NCBI GenBank assembly: GCA_945788655.1
Contig: CALZMV010000052.1
Location: forward strand, 1 to 8,311
From: an uncultured Clostridia bacterium
GTDB taxonomy: Bacteria > Bacillota > Clostridia > Peptostreptococcales > Anaerovoracaceae
DNA length: 8,311 bases
Direction: 5' to 3'
Below the pieces are notes generated by a model. It saw only the letters and a list, made by a program, of their open reading frames with translations. It had not been told where the DNA came from and made no database searches. The translations under genes and the position numbers were made by a program. Every line of letters begins with the position of its first letter. Positions within the stretch are counted from its first letter, which is position 1. Shown here one piece after another: positions 6,891 to 8,311 of this stretch.

Positions 6891-8311
6891 TTATAACCCC
6901 CACATATATTCAACAAGAGCTTTTGTAGTTTCAGGAACAACTTTAAGTAAGCTGTGCTTGTTTACTCTTTCAACATACTGGTGATAATCTCTTCCGATTG
7001 GTCCATAAATAACACCTGGAATTCCAACATATTCTATTGATTCAAAATCAAGGTTGTATGAATCGCCCCAAAGCGGAGTATTTGCTGAATACTGGGCATA
7101 GTCAAACGGAGCAGTAATAGCACCGTAGCTTAAGTCGGAAATACCCATGAAGTAGTTTTCATAGATAACTTTCTGACCGTATTTTTCTTCTGAAAGCTTG
7201 CTTACAAATTCGAATGCCTTTGTACCATATCCTTCCTTGCCCTTAACCTGATCACTATGTACAGGTGGATAATATGGAGGTGCAAATCCTATGATAGTAA
7301 TAGGATATTGAATATTTGAATAATTTAGAACCTCTTCCATAACATCTATTGTTACGCTTGGGAAGTTTGATTCACCGCTGTTAACCTTTGCAATAGCTCT
7401 GTCATATGCTTCTTTGTAGAATTTTTCGAATTCGTCAGCATTCTTTTCCTTGAGTTGCTGGCATAATTCGTTAAATGTCACTACGCAAGGTTCATAGTAA
7501 ATCTTTTCCTTACGTTCCGCCTTATTCATCTTCTTATACTGCTGATATTCACCATCAAGCTTTTCAACCTGATTAATGAATGCATCTGTACAGATTTTCT
7601 TCAGCTTGTTTACAGCATCTTCAGGAGTTGAATCGAAGTTCAGAATTGTGAAATATCCATAAGCTCTGTGAGGAATTGAAACGTCGTAACCAGGTTTCAT
7701 ATCTCTCATGTTTGCCCATGTTGGAGGAACTGTAGCCTCGTCTTCATAAACATCGGAAAACTCCAATGAACCGTTAGTTCTAAGATAAATGTCAGATAAT
7801 ACGCTCAAAGCTGAGAATCCGCCATAGCAGTGACCTGCATGGCCCTTCTTGCCCTGAACGATGATAGCAGGCATAACCTTACCTACTGAACCCAAGGACA
7901 TTGTCAGTGCACCATCAACATCCTTTGTTGGTTCCGGATCTATAAGCAGCTTGTAGTCCAAGCCGTATTCTTCTTTAAATTTCTTTAAGATAGACACGCC
8001 TTTTCTCATACCTGTTGAATAGGATTCTTCATCCGGTACAGGCATGAACAGAATGCTTCCTTCAAGTGTGCCTTCATCTGCTGCCTTTGCATATTCTTCA
8101 AACAGTGCTGCATGAATGGACAGACCGCCTTTCATATCTGCAACGCCTCTGCCCCAGAACCATTCACCTGATTCTAAGTCGGCTCTCGCAACATCTCCTA
8201 ATGGCATTTCAGCAAGCATCTCTTCAAGTTTTGTTCCCACTTCATATGCCCAAGGTTCAGCCTTACCATATTCTTCTGTGGATACTACGTCAAAATGTCC
8301 ACTGAATACTA
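6891..8311 (-). CDS. RocB-like M20 family metallopeptidase, N-terminus cut by window edge
   Basis: The open frame runs through the right edge. 472 residues are visible, starting with VFSGHFDVVSTEEYG, which matches residues from about 83 of the complete paralogue at 4003-5655, so roughly 82 N-terminal residues are missing and the full protein would be about 555. A GTG at 8240 is internal and not a start. Ligand motifs: GHFDVV (first His), GRGVADMKGG (Asp), PVPDEESYS (Glu-Glu), LLIDPEP (Asp) and GRDYHQYVERV (last His), so the active site looks complete. It also shares the lid GKKGHAGHC and the C-terminal FAPPYYPPVH and GISDLSYGA segments with the paralogue, but the region between is clearly diverged, which suggests an old duplication with different substrates. 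It lies 4 nt upstream of the ArgE/DapE-like gene, so it is cotranscribed with it. The operon promoter lies outside the window. Confidence 0.94.
   Translation of the reverse strand, partial: VFSGHFDVVSTEEYGKAEPWAYEVGTKLEEMLAEMPLGDVARADLESGEWFWGRGVADMKGGLSIHAALFEEYAKAADEGTLEGSILFMPVPDEESYSTGMRKGVSILKKFKEEYGLDYKLLIDPEPTKDVDGALTMSLGSVGKVMPAIIVQGKKGHAGHCYGGFSALSVLSDIYLRTNGSLEFSDVYEDEATVPPTWANMRDMKPGYDVSIPHRAYGYFTILNFDSTPEDAVNKLKKICTDAFINQVEKLDGEYQQYKKMNKAERKEKIYYEPCVVTFNELCQQLKEKNADEFEKFYKEAYDRAIAKVNSGESNFPSVTIDVMEEVLNYSNIQYPITIIGFAPPYYPPVHSDQVKGKEGYGTKAFEFVSKLSEEKYGQKVIYENYFMGISDLSYGAITAPFDYAQYSANTPLWGDSYNLDFESIEYVGIPGVIYGPIGRDYHQYVERVNKHSLLKVVPETTKALVEYMWGL

Noticed and set aside
6887..6940. Longer start at 6940 for the ArgE/DapE-like gene
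   Set aside because: It overlaps the upstream gene by 50 bp and adds residues not expected in the family.
1444..8305. Remaining short plus-strand open frames (62 to 110 residues)
   Set aside because: All lie antisense within well-supported minus-strand genes, have no recognisable domains, and would share DNA with conserved active-site codons.

Overview
The window looks like a chromosomal segment of a low-GC Gram-positive anaerobe, most likely a Clostridia member. The reasons are AT-rich intergenic DNA, AGA-rich arginine codon use, strong AGGAGG-type ribosome binding sites and RocB-like peptidases. Genus cannot be read from the sequence. All six genes lie on the minus strand, so transcription runs from high to low coordinates.

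Layout in transcription order. (1) Three tightly packed M20-family metallohydrolase genes: a RocB-like gene cut by the right edge (8311 to 6891), an ArgE/DapE-like deacylase/peptidase (6886 to 5669), and a complete 550-residue RocB-like gene (5655 to 4003). The gaps are only 4 and 13 nt, so these form one operon. (2) A strong hairpin with a U-tract (3911-3967). (3) A YtcJ-like amidohydrolase (3879 to 2233). (4) A second GC-rich hairpin (2193-2217). (5) A sigma-54-dependent activator with PAS, AAA+ and Fis-type HTH domains (2168 to 807). (6) A 195-bp control region holding two near-identical 16-bp palindromes (741-756, 765-780) and a full-consensus -24/-12 sigma-54 promoter (664-679). (7) A third RocB-like M20 gene, cut by the left edge (611 to 1).

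How it fits together: the activator very probably binds the twin palindromes and switches on the RocB-like gene at 611 through sigma-54 RNA polymerase. The combination of a RocR-type activator, sigma-54 and RocB-like enzymes recalls the Bacillus roc (arginine/ornithine catabolism) regulon, but no rocA, rocD, rocE or rocF gene is visible. What is present is four M20 metalloenzymes and one amidohydrolase, all predicted cytoplasmic and all hydrolysing C-N (amide-type) bonds. The most economical reading is a nutrient-scavenging locus that releases free amino acids from dipeptides, N-acyl amino acids or related amides. The substrate cannot be identified from sequence alone.

There is no gene-free stretch above 300 bases. 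No tRNA, rRNA, CRISPR array, insertion sequence or phage gene was seen.
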